Positions 34,159 to 45,388 of a stretch of DNA of 64,000 nucleotides are shown piece after piece. Position 1 is the stretch's first letter. Every line of letters begins with the position of its first letter. The stretch lies in the NCBI RefSeq assembly GCF_949628215.1, contig NW_027441285.1, positions 62,001 to 126,000 on the forward strand, given 5' to 3'. The notes below the pieces were generated by a model. The model was not told the origin of the DNA, searched no databases, and worked only from the letters and a program-made list of their open reading frames with translations. A program made the translations under genes and the position numbers. Origin of the DNA: Phalacrocorax aristotelis (Eukaryota; Chordata; Aves; Suliformes; Phalacrocoracidae).

Positions 34159-34281
34159 CCCCGCGCAACCGCCCCCAGCTCAGTGGCGAGTTTGCCACAG
34201 ACGCTGGAAGATCAGGACGGTCTTTGACCGCACTGACGTCCCCAAGCCCAGCCATCTCCTTCACTGCAGCCACTTGCGGTG

Positions 34282-36666
34282 ATGGAGCTGAGGTCGCGGC
34301 GCCGCAAGATGCCGCAGTCCCCCCCTGCCCAGTGTCCCCCGGCGCCGCCGGAGGAGCAGGCAGGACCCTCCCGTGTGCCACCCCCGCGCAAAAGAAAGCG
34401 TCAGGTCCCCAAGGAGGAAGGTGAGCGCAGAGCATCCCCCACCGGGCACCTGCCAGAGGGGATTTTGGCTGGTGCCCAGCTGTGCAAGCGGAGGCCCCCG
34501 CATCGTGGCAAGGCGCCCCGGCCTCTCCCCCGTCCCGCTCCCGGCACTGCCGCCCCAGCACACCGGCGCGGTGCTGGGGGTGACAGCGCCGCTGTCCTCC
34601 GACAGTATGCAGGCTGTGCTGGCGAGCAGACTGTGACCCCGAAGTCGTGGGGCAGCTGTGCCGTCAGAAGGGGCTCTGCGTCCATGAGAACTGCCTGGTG
34701 AGTCCCCGGGGCTCAACACCCACCGGTCCACAACACCCCGCCCTCTCCAGCACCGCGGCACAGGCAGCCCCTGGCACGCACCCTCTTTTCCCCCCTTGCA
34801 GTACCACGCCACCAGGCTGGGCCAGAAAGGGGCCGATGAAGAGGGCTTCTACGGCTTTCTCTTCCCCGACATCCGGCAGGAGCTGAAGCGGGTGGCACAG
34901 AAGGTGAGGCCGGAGGGGACGTGTCCCCACCGTGGTCCCCGTGTCCCGAGCCCGGCGCTGCACAGGCCAGCAACCCCCCAGGAATGCTCTGGCAGCTGGC
35001 TGCAAGCAACCGCCCCCAGATCCTCCTTCCCCCAAAAGGGCCCATTTCTGCAGCAACTGGGGATTTGGGGAGGGTAGGGGACGTTATCAGCGGCCCAGTG
35101 TCAATGGCCAGGCAGCCCACCGAAACGCGGCGGGGCTGCGCTGGGCGAGGGCGAACAGGGCTCCCCGGGGAGCGCGGCATTGACTGCGCGGCGCTGACGC
35201 TGTCCACCTCCATGCCGTCCCCAGAGGTGCTGCATCTGCCGGCTGCGGGGTGCCTCGGTCGCCTGTCGGCGCAGGCGCTGCCGCCGAATCTTCCACTTCC
35301 CCTGCGGCAGTGAGCGGGGCTGCGTCTCCCAGTTCTTCGGGGAGTTCAAGTGAGTGTGGCCGCCTTGAAGGGCCAGGGCCGGACCCAGGCCAGGGCCTGG
35401 GGCAGAGGAGGCCTGTGGCTGAACCGTCACCTCCCTCCCACAGGTCCTTCTGCTGGAAGCACCGGCCGGTGCAGCGGGTGCGGGCGGTGCAGCAGGACGA
35501 GACCCCCTGCCTCATCTGCCAGGAGGCGGTGGCGGGGCGGCCCTGCTACGACACCCTGGTCTGTCCTGCCTGTGCCAGCGCCTGGTTCCACCGCCGCTGC
35601 ATCCAGGTAGGCGACATCGCCCCCGGCCCCTGACGGGATCAGCCCTGTCGTCACCCTGTCGCCCAGCTCCCAGGGGGCGAACGAGACCCGCCCCGGCTCT
35701 GACGTTGATGCCCTCTCTGCCCCAGGGCCAGGCGCTGCGCTCTGCCCTGCACTACTTCCGCTGCCCCCTCTGCCAGGACGTGCCGACCTTCCAGGCGGAG
35801 ATGTTTCGCCTGGGCATCAAAATCCCCGACAGGTCGGTGCCCTCCCCGCTGCCCCCTTCCCCCTCCGTGGTGCTCCGGCCGATCCCCTCCTGCCTCCCTG
35901 GGTGCCAGCAGGGTGGCCCCCACGCCCCCCGCGGCTGAGGGCTTCCTGTCTCCCGCAGGGATGCTGCCTGGGAGGAGGACGGGGCCTTCGCGGACCACTA
36001 CCAGCGGCACAGCTCCTGCGATGCCAGCCAGTGCCTGTGCCCGGTGGGACGGGAGCAGGCGGAGGTGAACGGGTGAGTGCCCGTGTCCCCGGTCCCTGCA
36101 GCCCCGGCGAGGAGACGATGCCTTCGTCTCCTCCTCTGGGCAGGTATCCCGGGGGGGGTCGGGTCCCTGGGATGGCGAGCTGGGCCTGGCACCAGGTGCG
36201 TGCCGGCAGCTCAGCTTCGGCTGCCTGGAGGGGAGCAGGGCCCAACGCTGCGCCCGGGCTGGCAGCCCACAGCTCGGGGGGCCTTTGGTGGCAGTGGGTC
36301 CCATTGCTCCCCCAGGCCCTGGAGACTTCTGCTCTGTGGCTCCTGTGCCTCCCGCGGCACCCACCAGCTCTGCTCCGGCATAGGAGAAGACGCCGACTCC
36401 TGGGAGTGCGGCGACTGCAGCGGCACGGGCACTGGTGAGGGGGGCGGGGCAGGGTGCCCATGGCCACGTGGCCACCACAGCACGTGGGACCTGGGGCCAG
36501 GCGCAGGGCTCTGATGCGGGGAGGGAGCAAGCGTGGCCTGGACTTGTTGTGCTCATCGTCTCCCTGCCTGCCCCTTGCAGCGCCTCCCGTTGCACCTGGC
36601 CCAGACTCCAGCCCCGCCGACGCAGGGACCCTCGCACAGCACCCCGGGTCCTGGCACTTCAGCTGA
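34282..36666 (+). CDS. PHF7: PHF7-like PHD/RING-type E3 ligase, copy 9
   Basis: Exons are 34282-34420, 34606-34697, 34802-34903, 35225-35349, 35444-35606, 35726-35832, 35959-36072, 36316-36434 and 36581-36666. The predicted protein is identical to copy 2. Exon 1 has a silent CCG at P11, shared with copies 10, 13 and 15. Intron 7 has the 8-G run but not the GCGG insertion. The 5' leader has TGACGTC at 34234-34240, one base closer to a cAMP-response element than most copies; only copy 11 shares it. Confidence 0.88.
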
Positions 36667-36752
36667 GGAAGAAGAGGCCAGGATCCTCGCAGGACACCCC
36701 GGCACCCAGCTGCCCTCCCAGCCCCTCTCCCAGAAACCTGCAGAGCCTCACT

Positions 36753-36758
36753 AATAAA
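36753..36758 (+). promoter_or_regulatory. Polyadenylation signal AATAAA, copy 9
   Basis: AATAAA 87 bp after the stop ending at 36666. Confidence 0.75.
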
Positions 36759-38473
36759 AGCTGGAACGTCACACGTGGCCTTGCTGATGTGCCGAAATGC
36801 TGCGGCGCAAGGGCCTCCGCGGTGGCCCTGACCCTCCCCTTGGCACCGTGGGTGCTGCCAGGTCGTTTCCCAAACAGGAGCTGGCACTGGCCGCCCCAGG
36901 TGAGATGCTGGTGTCACCCGCTTGGGGACGTGATGTGCGGCACCAGAGCTGAACCCACGGGGGCTGGGGAGGGGGAAGCTCCACGGGAGCTGCTGAGGGG
37001 CCAAGGCCTCCCTGCCCAGGGCGCGGAGCAGTGGACCCAGGGTGCGGGGAGGGCAAGGGCGTCCCCGTGGGTCCCTTCTCCCACACCGGGGCTCCAGCAG
37101 GGACTTCAGAGACGTCCAGAGGGGTTCGTAGCACAAGCGCTTTGTTCAGGCATCAGAATTCCTGACTCTCCATTAACGAGCCGAATGACGTGGTGTCGTG
37201 GTTTAGGCGGCAGCTCAGCCCCACACAGTCGCTCGCTCCCTCCCCCACCGGTAGATGGGGGAGAGAATCAGAAGGGTAACGCTCGTGGGTTGCGATAAGA
37301 ACAGTTTAATAATTAAAATTAACAGAAACAACAACAGAAATGCAATGGAAAAGAGAACAACGAGAGGCGCAAAGCCCCGGGGGAGGAGGGAAGGGAGGGC
37401 AGAGGGGGAACGAACCGCCGAAACAAACCGCACGCGCCGCAGCCGCGCCGCAGCCGCGCCGCGCCGCTCCCGAGCTGCAACTGGCCCCCCTCCATAGGCT
37501 GGTCATGGTGTCACGTGGTAGGGAATGAACCTGCCGTCGGCCAGTCGGGCTCAGCCGCCCCCGCCACGGCCCCGCCCCTCCCAGCCCCCCCGCCACGCGG
37601 CAGAGCCCGGGAAGCTGGAAAGGCAGCCGCCCCCCCACAGTGAGGAGAATTAACCCCTTCTCAGCCAAAACCAGCACATGTGGTTTAAGTTATTCTGGGT
37701 TGTTTTGGGGTTTTTTTTAGGGAGAGTTTACATTATTTTTGTACTGTCCCTTTTCTTAGCAAAATGTGTTCCGTTTCAACAAAGCCTACCGACCCCAACC
37801 CCGCTTGCTGCTGTCAGGACCCTGCCGGCCATGAGCCAGGCTGTGGCACGAAGCTCCGCGGCCAGAGCCCTGATGGCAATCCCAAGCAGGCAGCCGTGAA
37901 GTGACACCACCAGCGGGGATTTGCTGCAGCGATCCCTCCAGGCGATTGCTTTGCTTTGCCACAGCCCCAGCAGCATCACTGTGTCGGGGGGGCTGTGGAG
38001 TTGCTCTGTGGACAACGGAGAGCCCGGCCCAGCTCAGCTGCCACGCCGTGGACACCCCCAGCCGCTGCTGCTATTGCTGGCCAAAAACCACTGCCAGGAG
38101 TCAAATCCCAATTAGTGCCCACTTTTGCCACAAGTACCGCTTCTCACCTGGCTCCGTCCCAGTCACAGCAGGGATACAGAGCTGGCTCCAAAGCTGCGCG
38201 GCCAGAGCCCTGATGGGAAGCGGGGGGCGGGTGGGTGAAGGCTGCTCCAGCCTCCCTGCGCTCGCGGGAAACGTGCCCAAAAGCGTCTGCACAAGAAGCC
38301 CGTGCCACAGTCCCTCCCGCCCCGGATCACAGCCCTGTGCCTGTCCCCAGGTCCCAGATGCAGGGAAGGAGACGGCTGGGCGTGGGGACATTTGTCACCT
38401 GGCTCCGCACACGCGTGACCGTGTTTGTGACCCTACATGCGTGCAGAGCCGTGTCACAAAGAGCCCAGGCTGG
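36759..38473. other. Spacer between copies 9 and 10
   Basis: Same layout with the long LTR and no private variant that I noticed. Confidence 0.8.
37194..37678 (-). mobile_element. Solo LTR, avian ERVL-like, unit 9 (485 bp)
   Basis: Same insertion, long form. Confidence 0.78.
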
Positions 38474-38480
38474 ATAAATA
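38474..38480 (+). promoter_or_regulatory. TATA-like box, copy 10
   Basis: ATAAATA at -130 from the ATG at 38604. Confidence 0.55.
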
Positions 38481-38603
38481 CCCCGCGCAACCGCCCCCAG
38501 CTCAGTGGCGAGTTTGCCACAGACGCTGGAAGATCAGGACGGTCTTTGACCGCACCGACGTCCCCAAGCCCAGCCATCTCCTTCACTGCAGCCACTTGCG
38601 GTG

Positions 38604-40987
38604 ATGGAGCTGAGGTCGCGGCGCCGCAAGATGCCGCAGTCCCCCCCTGCCCAGTGTCCCCCGGCGCCGCCGGAGGAGCAGGCAGGACCCTCCCGTGTGC
38701 CACCCCCGCGCAAAAGAAAGCGTCAGGTCCCCAAGGAGGAAGGTGAGCGCAGAGCATCCCCCACCGGGCACCTGCCAGAGGGGATTTTGGCTGGTGCCCA
38801 GCTGTGCAAGCGGAGGCCCCCGCATCGTGGCAAGGCGCCCCGGCCTCTCCCCCGTCCCGCTCCCGGCACTGCCGCCCCAGCACACCGGCGCGGTGCTGGG
38901 GGTGACAGCGCCGCTGTCCTCCGACAGTATGCAGGCTGTGCTGGCGAGCAGACTGTGACCCCGAAGTCGTGGGGCAGCTGTGCCGTCAGAAGGGGCTCTG
39001 CGTCCATGAGAACTGCCTGGTGAGTCCCCGGGGCTCAACACCCACCGGTCCACAACACCCCGCCCTCTCCAGCACCGCGGCACAGGCAGCCCCTGGCACG
39101 CACCCTCTTTTCCCCCCTTGCAGTACCACGCCACCAGGCTGGGCCAGAAAGGGGCCGATGAAGAGGGCTCCTACGGCTTCCTCTTCCCCGACATCCGGCA
39201 GGAGCTGAAGCGGGTGGCACAGAAGGTGAGGCCGGAGGGGACGTGTCCCCACCGTGGTCCCCGTGTCCCGAGCCCGGCGCTGAACAGGCCAGCAACCCCC
39301 CAGGGATGCTCTGGCAGCCGGCTGCAAGCAACCGCCCCCAGATCCTCCTTCCCCCAAAAGGGCCCATTTCTGCAGCAACTGGGGATTTGGGGAGGGTAGG
39401 GGACGTTATCAGCGGCCCAGTGTCAATGGCCAGGCAGCCCACCGAAACGCGGCGGGGCTGCGCTGGGCGAGGGCGAACAGGGCTCCCCGGGGAGCGCGGC
39501 ATTGACTGCGCGGCGCTGACGCTGTCCACCTCCATGCCGTCCCCAGAGGTGCTGCATCTGCCGGCTGCGGGGTGCCTCGGTCGCCTGTCGGCGCAGGCGC
39601 TGCCGCCGAATCTTCCACTTCCCCTGCGGCAGTGAGCGGGGCTGCGTCTCCCAGTTCTTCGGGGAGTTCAAGTGAGTGTGGCCGCCTTGAAGGGCCAGGG
39701 CCGGACCCAGGCCAGGGCCTGGGGCAGAGGAGGCCTGTGGCTGAACCGTCACCTCCCTCCCACAGGTCCTTCTGCTGGAAGCACCGGCCGGTGCAGCGGG
39801 TGCGGGCGGTGCAGCAGGACGAGACCCCCTGCCTCATCTGCCAGGAGGCGGTGGCGGGGCGGCCCTGCTACGACACCCTGGTCTGTCCTGCCTGTGCCAG
39901 CGCCTGGTTCCACCGCCGCTGCATCCAGGTAGGCGACATCGCCCCCGGCCCCTGACGGGATCAGCCCTGTCGTCACCCTGTCGCCCAGCTCCCAGGGGGC
40001 GAACGAGACCCGCCCCGGCTCTGACGTTGATGCCCTCTCTGCCCCAGGGCCAGGCGCTGCGCTCTGCCCTGCACTACTTCCGCTGCCCCCTCTGCCAGGA
40101 CGTGCCGACCTTCCAGGCGGAGATGTTTCGCCTGGGCATCAAAATCCCCGACAGGTCGGTGCCCTCCCCGCTGCCCCCTTCCCCCTCCGTGGTGCTCCGG
40201 CCGATCCCCTCCTGCCTCCCTGGGTGCCAGCAGGGTGGCCCCCACGCCCCCCGCGGCTGAGGGCTTCCTGTCTCCCGCAGGGATGCTGCCTGGGAGGAGG
40301 ACGGGGCCTTCGCGGACCACTACCAGCGGCACAGCTCCTGCGATGCCAGCCAGTGCCTGTGCCCGGTGGGACGGGAGCAGGCGGAGGTGAACGGGTGAGT
40401 GCCCGTGTCCCCGGTCCCTGCAGCCCCGGCGAGGAGACGATGCCTTCGTCTCCTCCTCTGGGCAGGTATCCCGGGGGGGTCGGGTCCCTGGGATGGCGAG
40501 CTGGGCCTGGCACCAGGTGCGTGCCGGCAGCTCAGCTGCAGGTGCCTGGAGGGGAGCAGGGCCCAACGCTGCGCCCGGGCTGGCAGCCCACAGCTCGGGG
40601 GGCCTTTGGTGGCAGTGGGTCCCATTGCTCCCCCAGGCCCTGGAGACTTCTGCTCTGTGGCTCCTGTGCCTCCCGCGGCACCCACCAGCTCTGCTCCGGC
40701 ATAGGAGAAGACGCCGACTCCTGGGAGTGCGGCGACTGCAGCGGCACGGGCACTGGTGAGGGGGGCGGGGCAGGGTGCCCACGGCCACGTGGCCACCACA
40801 GCACGTGGGACCTGGGGCCAGGCGCAGGGCTCTGATGCGGGGAGGGAGTGAGCGTGGCCTGGACTTGTTGTGCTCATCGTCTCCCTGCCTGCCCCTTGCA
40901 GCACCTCCCGTTGCACCTGGCCCAGACTCCAGCCCCGCCGACGCAGGGACCCTCGCACAGCACCCCGGGTCCTGGCACTTCAGCTGA
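38604..40987 (+). CDS. PHF7: PHF7-like PHD/RING-type E3 ligase, copy 10 (divergent exon 3-intron 3 tract)
   Basis: Exons are 38604-38742, 38928-39019, 39124-39225, 39547-39671, 39766-39928, 40048-40154, 40281-40394, 40637-40755 and 40902-40987. One residue differs, F93S, within the EEGFYGF stretch of the extended PHD where an aromatic residue is usual; zinc ligands are intact. Five private substitutions (39170, 39180, 39283, 39305, 39319) crowd into 150 bp, while the rest of the gene is typical. Intron 7 carries a three-base cluster (40538, 40540, 40542) shared only with copy 1. Exon 9 begins CACC instead of CGCC, which is silent. Confidence 0.87.
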
Positions 40988-41073
40988 GGAAGAAGAGGCC
41001 AGGATCCTCGCAGGACAACCCGGCACCCAGCTGCCCTCCCAGCCCCTCTCCCAGAAACCTGCAGAGCCTCACT

Positions 41074-41079
41074 AATAAA
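41074..41079 (+). promoter_or_regulatory. Polyadenylation signal AATAAA, copy 10
   Basis: AATAAA 87 bp after the stop ending at 40987. Confidence 0.75.
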
Positions 41080-42782
41080 AGCTGGAACGTCACACGTGGC
41101 CTTGCTGATGTGCCGAAATGCTGCGGCGCAAGGGCCTCCGCGGTGGCCCTGACCCTCCCCTTGGCACCGTGGGTGCTGCCAGGTCGTTTCCCAAACAGGA
41201 GCTGGCACTGGCCGCCCCAGGTGAGATGCTGGTGTCACCCGCTTGGGGACGTGATGTGCGGCACCAGAGCTGAACCCACGGGGGCTGGGGAGGGGGAAGC
41301 TCCACGGGAGCTGCTGAGGGGCCAAGGCCTCCCTGCCCAGGGCGCGGAGCAGTGGACCCAGGGTGCGGGGAGGGCAAGGGCGTCCCCGTGGGTCCCTTCT
41401 CCCACACCGGGGCTCCAGCAGGGACTTCAGAGACGTCCAGAGGGGTTCGTAGCACAAGCGCTTTGTTCAGGCATCAGAATTCCTGACTCTCCATTAACGA
41501 GCCGAATGACGTGGTGTCGTGGTTTAGGCGGCAGCTCAGCCCCACACAGTCGCTCGCTCCCTCCCCCACCGGTAGATGGGGGAGAGAATCAGAAGGGTAA
41601 CGCTCGTGGGTTGCGATAAGAACAGTTTAATAATTAAAATTAACAGAAACGCAATGGAAAAGAGAACAACGAGAGGCGCAAAGCCCCGGGGGAGGAGGGA
41701 AGGGAGGGCAGAGGGGGAACGAACCGCCGAAACAAACCGCACGCGCCGCAGCCGCGCCGCAGCCGCGCCGCGCCGCTCCCGAGCTGCAACTGGCCCCCCT
41801 CCATAGGCTGGTCATGGTGTCACGTGGTAGGGAATGAACCTGCCGTCGGCCAGTCGGGCTCAGCCGCCCCCGCCACGGCCCCGCCCCTCCCAGCCCCCCC
41901 GCCACGCGGCAGAGCCCGGGAAGCTGGAAAGGCAGCCGCCCCCCCACAGTGAGGAGAATTAACCCCTTCTCAGCCAAAACCAGCACATGTGGTTTAAGTT
42001 ATTCTGGGTTGTTTTGGGGTTTTTTTTAGGGAGAGTTTACATTATTTTTGTACTGTCCCTTTTCTTAGCAAAATGTGTTCCGTTTCAACAAAGCCTACCG
42101 ACCCCAACCCCGCTTGCTGCTGTCAGGACCCTGCCGGCCATGAGCCAGGCTGTGGCACGAAGCTCCGCGGCCAGAGCCCTGATGGCAATCCCAAGCAGGC
42201 AGCCGTGAAGTGACACCACCAGCGGGGATTTGCTGCAGCGATCCCTCCAGGCGATTGCTTTGCTTTGCCACAGCCCCAGCAGCATCACTGTGTCGGGGGG
42301 GCTGTGGAGTTGCTCTGTGGACAACGGAGAGCCCGGCCCAGCTCAGCTGCCACGCCGTGGACACCCCCAGCCGCTGCTGCTATTGCTGGCCAAAAAACAC
42401 TGCCAGGAGTCAAATCCCAATTAGTGCCCACTTTTGCCACAAGTACCGCTTCTCACCTGGCTCCGTCCCAGTCACAGCAGGGATACAGAGCTGGCTCCAA
42501 AGCTGCGCGGCCAGAGCCCTGATGGGAAGCGGGGGGCGGGTGGGTGAAGGCTGCTCCAGCCTCCCTGCGCTCGCGGGAAACGTGCCCAAAAGCGTCTGCA
42601 CAAGAAGCCCGTGCCACAGTCCCTCCCGCCCCGGATCACAGCCCTGTGCCTGTCCCCAGGTCCCAGATGCAGGGAAGGAGACGGCTGGGCGTGGGGACAT
42701 TTGTCACCTGGCTCCGCACACGCGTGACCGTGTTTGTGACCCTACATGCGTGCAGAGCCGTGTCACAAAGAGCCCAGGCTGG
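41080..42782. other. Spacer between copies 10 and 11
   Basis: Same layout with the short LTR and the AAAAAACAC variant near 42392. Confidence 0.8.
41515..41987 (-). mobile_element. Solo LTR, avian ERVL-like, unit 10 (473 bp, short form)
   Basis: Same insertion, short form. Units 10, 11 and 12 form a run of three short forms. Confidence 0.78.
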
Positions 42783-42789
42783 ATAAATA
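42783..42789 (+). promoter_or_regulatory. TATA-like box, copy 11
   Basis: ATAAATA at -130 from the ATG at 42913. The leader downstream has the CRE-like TGACGTC (42865-42871). Confidence 0.55.
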
Positions 42790-42912
42790 CCCCGCGCAAC
42801 CGCCCCCAGCTCAGTGGCGAGTTTGCCACAGACGCTGGAAGATCAGGACGGTCTTTGACCGCACTGACGTCCCCAAGCCCAGCCATCTCCTTCACTGCAG
42901 CCACTTGCGGTG

Positions 42913-45296
42913 ATGGAGCTGAGGTCGCGGCGCCGCAAGATGCCCCAGTCCCCCCCTGCCCAGTGTCCCCCGGCGCCGCCGGAGGAGCAGGCAGGACCCT
43001 CCCGTGTGCCACCCCCGCGCAAAAGAAAGCGTCAGGTCCCCAAGGAGGAAGGTGAGCGCAGAGCATCCCCCACCGGGCACCTGCCAGAGGGGATTTTGGC
43101 TGGTGCCCAGCTGTGCAAGCGGAGGCCCCCGCATCGTGGCAAGGCGCCCCGGCCTCTCCCCCGTCCCGCTCCCGGCACTGCCGCCCCAGCACACCGGCGC
43201 GGTGCTGGGGGTGACAGCGCCGCTGTCCTCCGACAGTATGCAGGCTGTGCTGGCGAGCAGACTGTGACCCCGAAGTCGTGGGGCAGCTGTGCCGTCAGAA
43301 GGGGCTCTGCGTCCATGAGAACTGCCTGGTGAGTCCCCGGGGCTCAACACCCACCGGTCCACAACACCCCGCCCTCTCCAGCACCGCGGCACAGGCAGCC
43401 CCTGGCACGCACCCTCTTTTCCCCCCTTGCAGTACCACGCCACCAGGCTGGGCCAGAAAGGGGCCGATGAAGAGGGCTTCTACGGCTTTCTCTTCCCCGA
43501 CATCCGGCAGGAGCTGAAGCGGGTGGCACAGAAGGTGAGGCCGGAGGGGACGTGTCCCCACCGTGGTCCCCGTGTCCCGAGCCCGGCGCTGCACAGGCCA
43601 GCAACCCCCCAGGAATGCTCTGGCAGCTGGCTGCAAGCAACCGCCCCCAGATCCTCCTTCCCCCAAAAGGGCCCATTTCTGCAGCAACTGGGAATTTGGG
43701 GAGGGTAGGGGACGTTATCAGCGGCCCAGTGTCAATGGCCAGGCAGCCCACCGAAACGCGGCGGGGCTGCGCTGGGCGAGGGCGAACAGGGCTCCCCGGG
43801 GAGCGCGGCATTGACTGCGCGGCGCTGACGCTGTCCACCTCCATGCCGTCCCCAGAGGTGCTGCATCTGCCGGCTGCGGGGTGCCTCGGTCGCCTGTCGG
43901 CGCAGGCGCTGCCGCCGAATCTTCCACTTCCCCTGCGGCAGTGAGCGGGGCTGCGTCTCCCAGTTCTTCGGGGAGTTCAAGTGAGTGTGGCCGCCTTGAA
44001 GGGCCAGGGCCGGACCCAGGCCAGGGCCTGGGGCAGAGGAGGCCTGTGGCTGAACCGTCACCTCCCTCCCACAGGTCCTTCTGCTGGAAGCACCGGCCGG
44101 TGCAGCGGGTGCGGGCGGTGCAGCAGGACGAGACCCCCTGCCTCATCTGCCAGGAGGCGGTGGCGGGGCGGCCCTGCTACGACACCCTGGTCTGTCCTGC
44201 CTGTGCCAGCGCCTGGTTCCACCGCCGCTGCATCCAGGTAGGCGACATCGCCCCCGGCCCCTGACGGGATCAGCCCTGTCGTCACCCTGTCGCCCAGCTC
44301 CCAGGGGGCGAACGAGACCCGCCCCGGCTCTGACGTTGATGCCCTCTCTGCCCCAGGGCCAGGCGCTGCGCTCTGCCCTGCACTACTTCCGCTGCCCCCT
44401 CTGCCAGGACGTGCCGACCTTCCAGGTGGAGATGTTTCGCCTGGGCATCAAAATCCCCGACAGGTCGGTGCCCTCCCCGCTGCCCCCTTCCCCCTCCGTG
44501 GTGCTCCGGCCGATCCCCTCCTGCCTCCCTGGGTGCCAGCAGGGTGGCCCCCACGCCCCCCGCGGCTGAGGGCTTCCTGTCTCCCGCAGGGATGCTGCCT
44601 GGGAGGAGGACGGGGCCTTCGCAGACCACTACCAGCGGCACAGCTCCTGCGATGCTAGCCAGTGCCTGTGCCCGGTGGGACGGGAGCAGGCGGAGGTGAA
44701 CGGGTGAGTGCCCGTGTCCCCGGTCCCTGCAGCCCCGGCGAGGAGACGATGCCTTCGTCTCCTCCTCTGGGCAGGTATCCCGGGGGGGTCGGGTCCCTGG
44801 GATGGCGAGCTGGGCCTGGCACCAGGTGCGTGCCGGCAGCTCAGCTTCGGCTGCCTGGAGGGGAGCAGGGCCCAACGCTGCGCCCGGGCTGGCAGCCCAC
44901 AGCTCGGGGGGCCTTTGGTGGCAGTGGGTCCCATTGCTCCCCCAGGCCCTGGAGACTTCTGCTCTGTGGCTCCTGTGCCTCCCGCGGCACCCACCAGCTC
45001 TGCTCCGGCATAGGAGAAGACGCCGACTCCTGGGAGTGCAGCGACTGCAGCGGCACGGGCACTGGTGAGGGGGGCGGGGCAGGGTGCCCACGGCCACGTG
45101 GCCACCACAGCACGTGGGACCTGGGGCCAGGCGCAGGGCTCTGATGCGGGGAGGGAGCGAGCGTGGCCTGGACTTGTTGTGCTCATCGTCTCCCTGCCTG
45201 CCCCTTGCAGCGCCTCCCGTTGCACCTGGCCCAGACTCCAGCCCCGCCGACGCAGGGACCCTCGCACAGCACCCCGGGTCCTGGCACTTCAGCTGA
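42913..45296 (+). CDS. PHF7: PHF7-like PHD/RING-type E3 ligase, copy 11 (recombinant unit)
   Basis: Exons are 42913-43051, 43237-43328, 43433-43534, 43856-43980, 44075-44237, 44357-44463, 44590-44703, 44946-45064 and 45211-45296. Two residues differ: A231V after the central finger, and G313S between zinc ligands C312 and C315 of the third PHD. The ligands are unchanged. Intron 5 has GACATC (block of copies 8-15) but exon 7 has GCTAGC (block of copies 2-7), so a junction between the two sequence blocks lies between about 44245 and 44655. A silent change (GCA at A254) is private. The leader has TGACGTC at 42865-42871. Confidence 0.87.
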
Positions 45297-45382
45297 GGAA
45301 GAAGAGGCCAGGATCCTCGCAGGACACCCCGGCACCCAGCTGCCCTCCCAGCCCCTCTCCCAGAAACCTGCAGAGCCTCACT

Positions 45383-45388
45383 AATAAA
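45383..45388 (+). promoter_or_regulatory. Polyadenylation signal AATAAA, copy 11
   Basis: AATAAA 87 bp after the stop ending at 45296. Confidence 0.75.
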
